In this document: positions 51,570 to 51,877 of the stretch, piece by piece
How the letters are laid out: every line of letters begins with the position of its first letter
Numbering within the stretch: the stretch's first letter is position 1
Assembly (NCBI GenBank): GCA_964244695.1
Contig: CAXTJZ010000001.1
Span: 1 to 51,877, forward strand
Reading direction: 5' to 3'
Source of the DNA: BOG-908 sp964244695
Lineage (GTDB): Bacteria > Pseudomonadota > Alphaproteobacteria > Acetobacterales > Acetobacteraceae
DNA: 51,877 bases
Made by a program: the position numbers and the translations under genes
The notes under the pieces: model-generated
Told to the model about the DNA's origin: nothing
Databases searched by the model: none
Seen by the model: only the letters and a program-made list of their open reading frames with translations

Positions 51570-51877
51570 TTTCGGATGTCCAGTTTGGCCGCGCGACGGC
51601 GGCGGGGTTGACCTGGAGAAAGACGTAAAAGCGCGTCCCCGGGTCAGTTGAGGGGACATTTAGTGTCCGTGACTTTACGATGTGCCCCCGCACTCGGCTT
51701 CCAAGTTGCAGCCCCAGCACGATCACCACCACCGGTTTGTGGCGGCATGCGGCGCCAGCGTTTACGAGCCTCCGGAACATCACGAGGCATCCGCCAGCGA
51801 TGACGACGCAACCCCTGCACTCATACCGGTGAGCAGATTTTCTGACTCAGGTAGCTGACTAGGTATTCCGGCGCGGG
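51570..51877. other. Intergenic end of window
   Basis: No supported gene. The stretch presumably holds the promoter of the minus-strand operon. A short inverted repeat, GGACA (51654-51658) and TGTCC (51664-51668), lies about 85 bases upstream of the first start and could be an operator or the trace of a mobile element end. Confidence 0.4.

Noticed and set aside
51654..51668. GGACA..TGTCC as the terminal repeat of an insertion sequence
   Set aside because: Only five base pairs, no transposase gene in the window and no matching second end seen.

Overview
The window is high-GC DNA from an alphaproteobacterium, most probably a member of the Acetobacteraceae or a near relative. This rests on recognisable gene order (purQ-purL-bolA-grxD, recF-gyrB, an hrcA/grpE neighbourhood, a caa3 oxidase operon) and on protein similarity judged by eye; no database search was possible. 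Almost every intergenic space up to about 46.4 kb holds a copy, whole or partial, of one nested palindromic repeat whose arms read like AAGGCCTTCTTTTTTGAAAA.. and its complement.

Layout. 0-6 kb: a tripartite RND efflux operon (outer-membrane lipoprotein, adaptor, permease). 6.2-12.4 kb: an aldo/keto reductase, purQ-purL-bolA-grxD, a TetR regulator, a GFA-fold enzyme and a DUF2852 membrane protein. 12.5-15.2 kb: a radical SAM protein with an extra N-terminal domain, coupled to a polytopic membrane protein. 15.3-16.7 kb (minus): a type II NADH dehydrogenase-like flavoprotein. 16.9-22.2 kb: recF, gyrB, a RidA protein and an exported CHAP amidase. 22.2-27.3 kb: a decayed acetyltransferase, then minus-strand grpE, a membrane protein of unknown function, hrcA, a heptose kinase whose nucleotidyltransferase half looks dead, and another small membrane protein. 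27.5-28.3 kb: signal peptidase I with a one-base frameshift. 28.5-30.3 kb (minus): a tightly overlapping trio of ketosteroid-isomerase-like protein, nitrilase and GNAT.

30.4-34.5 kb holds a HAD-UbiA fusion, a DprE1-like FAD oxidase and a GT87-type membrane glycosyltransferase. Together they look like a polyprenyl-phosphate-pentose pathway similar to mycobacterial decaprenyl-phosphate arabinose synthesis. 34.8-46.3 kb is one respiratory operon: Alternative Complex III (ActA, ActB, an ActC-ActD fusion, ActE, ActF), a linker membrane protein, and a caa3 cytochrome c oxidase (CoxB with a fused heme c domain, CoxA, CoxC, CoxD). It would carry electrons from quinol through membrane-bound hemes directly to oxygen. 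A 10-N assembly gap lies in coxA.

After an SDR gene at 46.5-47.5 kb the character changes. The repeat family stops, and the rest looks accessory: a 62-residue lipoprotein, a lower-GC orphan gene without a convincing start, and a minus-strand three-gene operon of two diverged HNH/AP2-like paralogues feeding a TPR-sulfotransferase.

The most unusual signals are: the repeat family with covarying stems; its apparent use, in one reading frame, as the charged N-terminus of export signals in three genes; the ActC-ActD fusion; the DprE1-like pathway; and the HNH-like/sulfotransferase operon.
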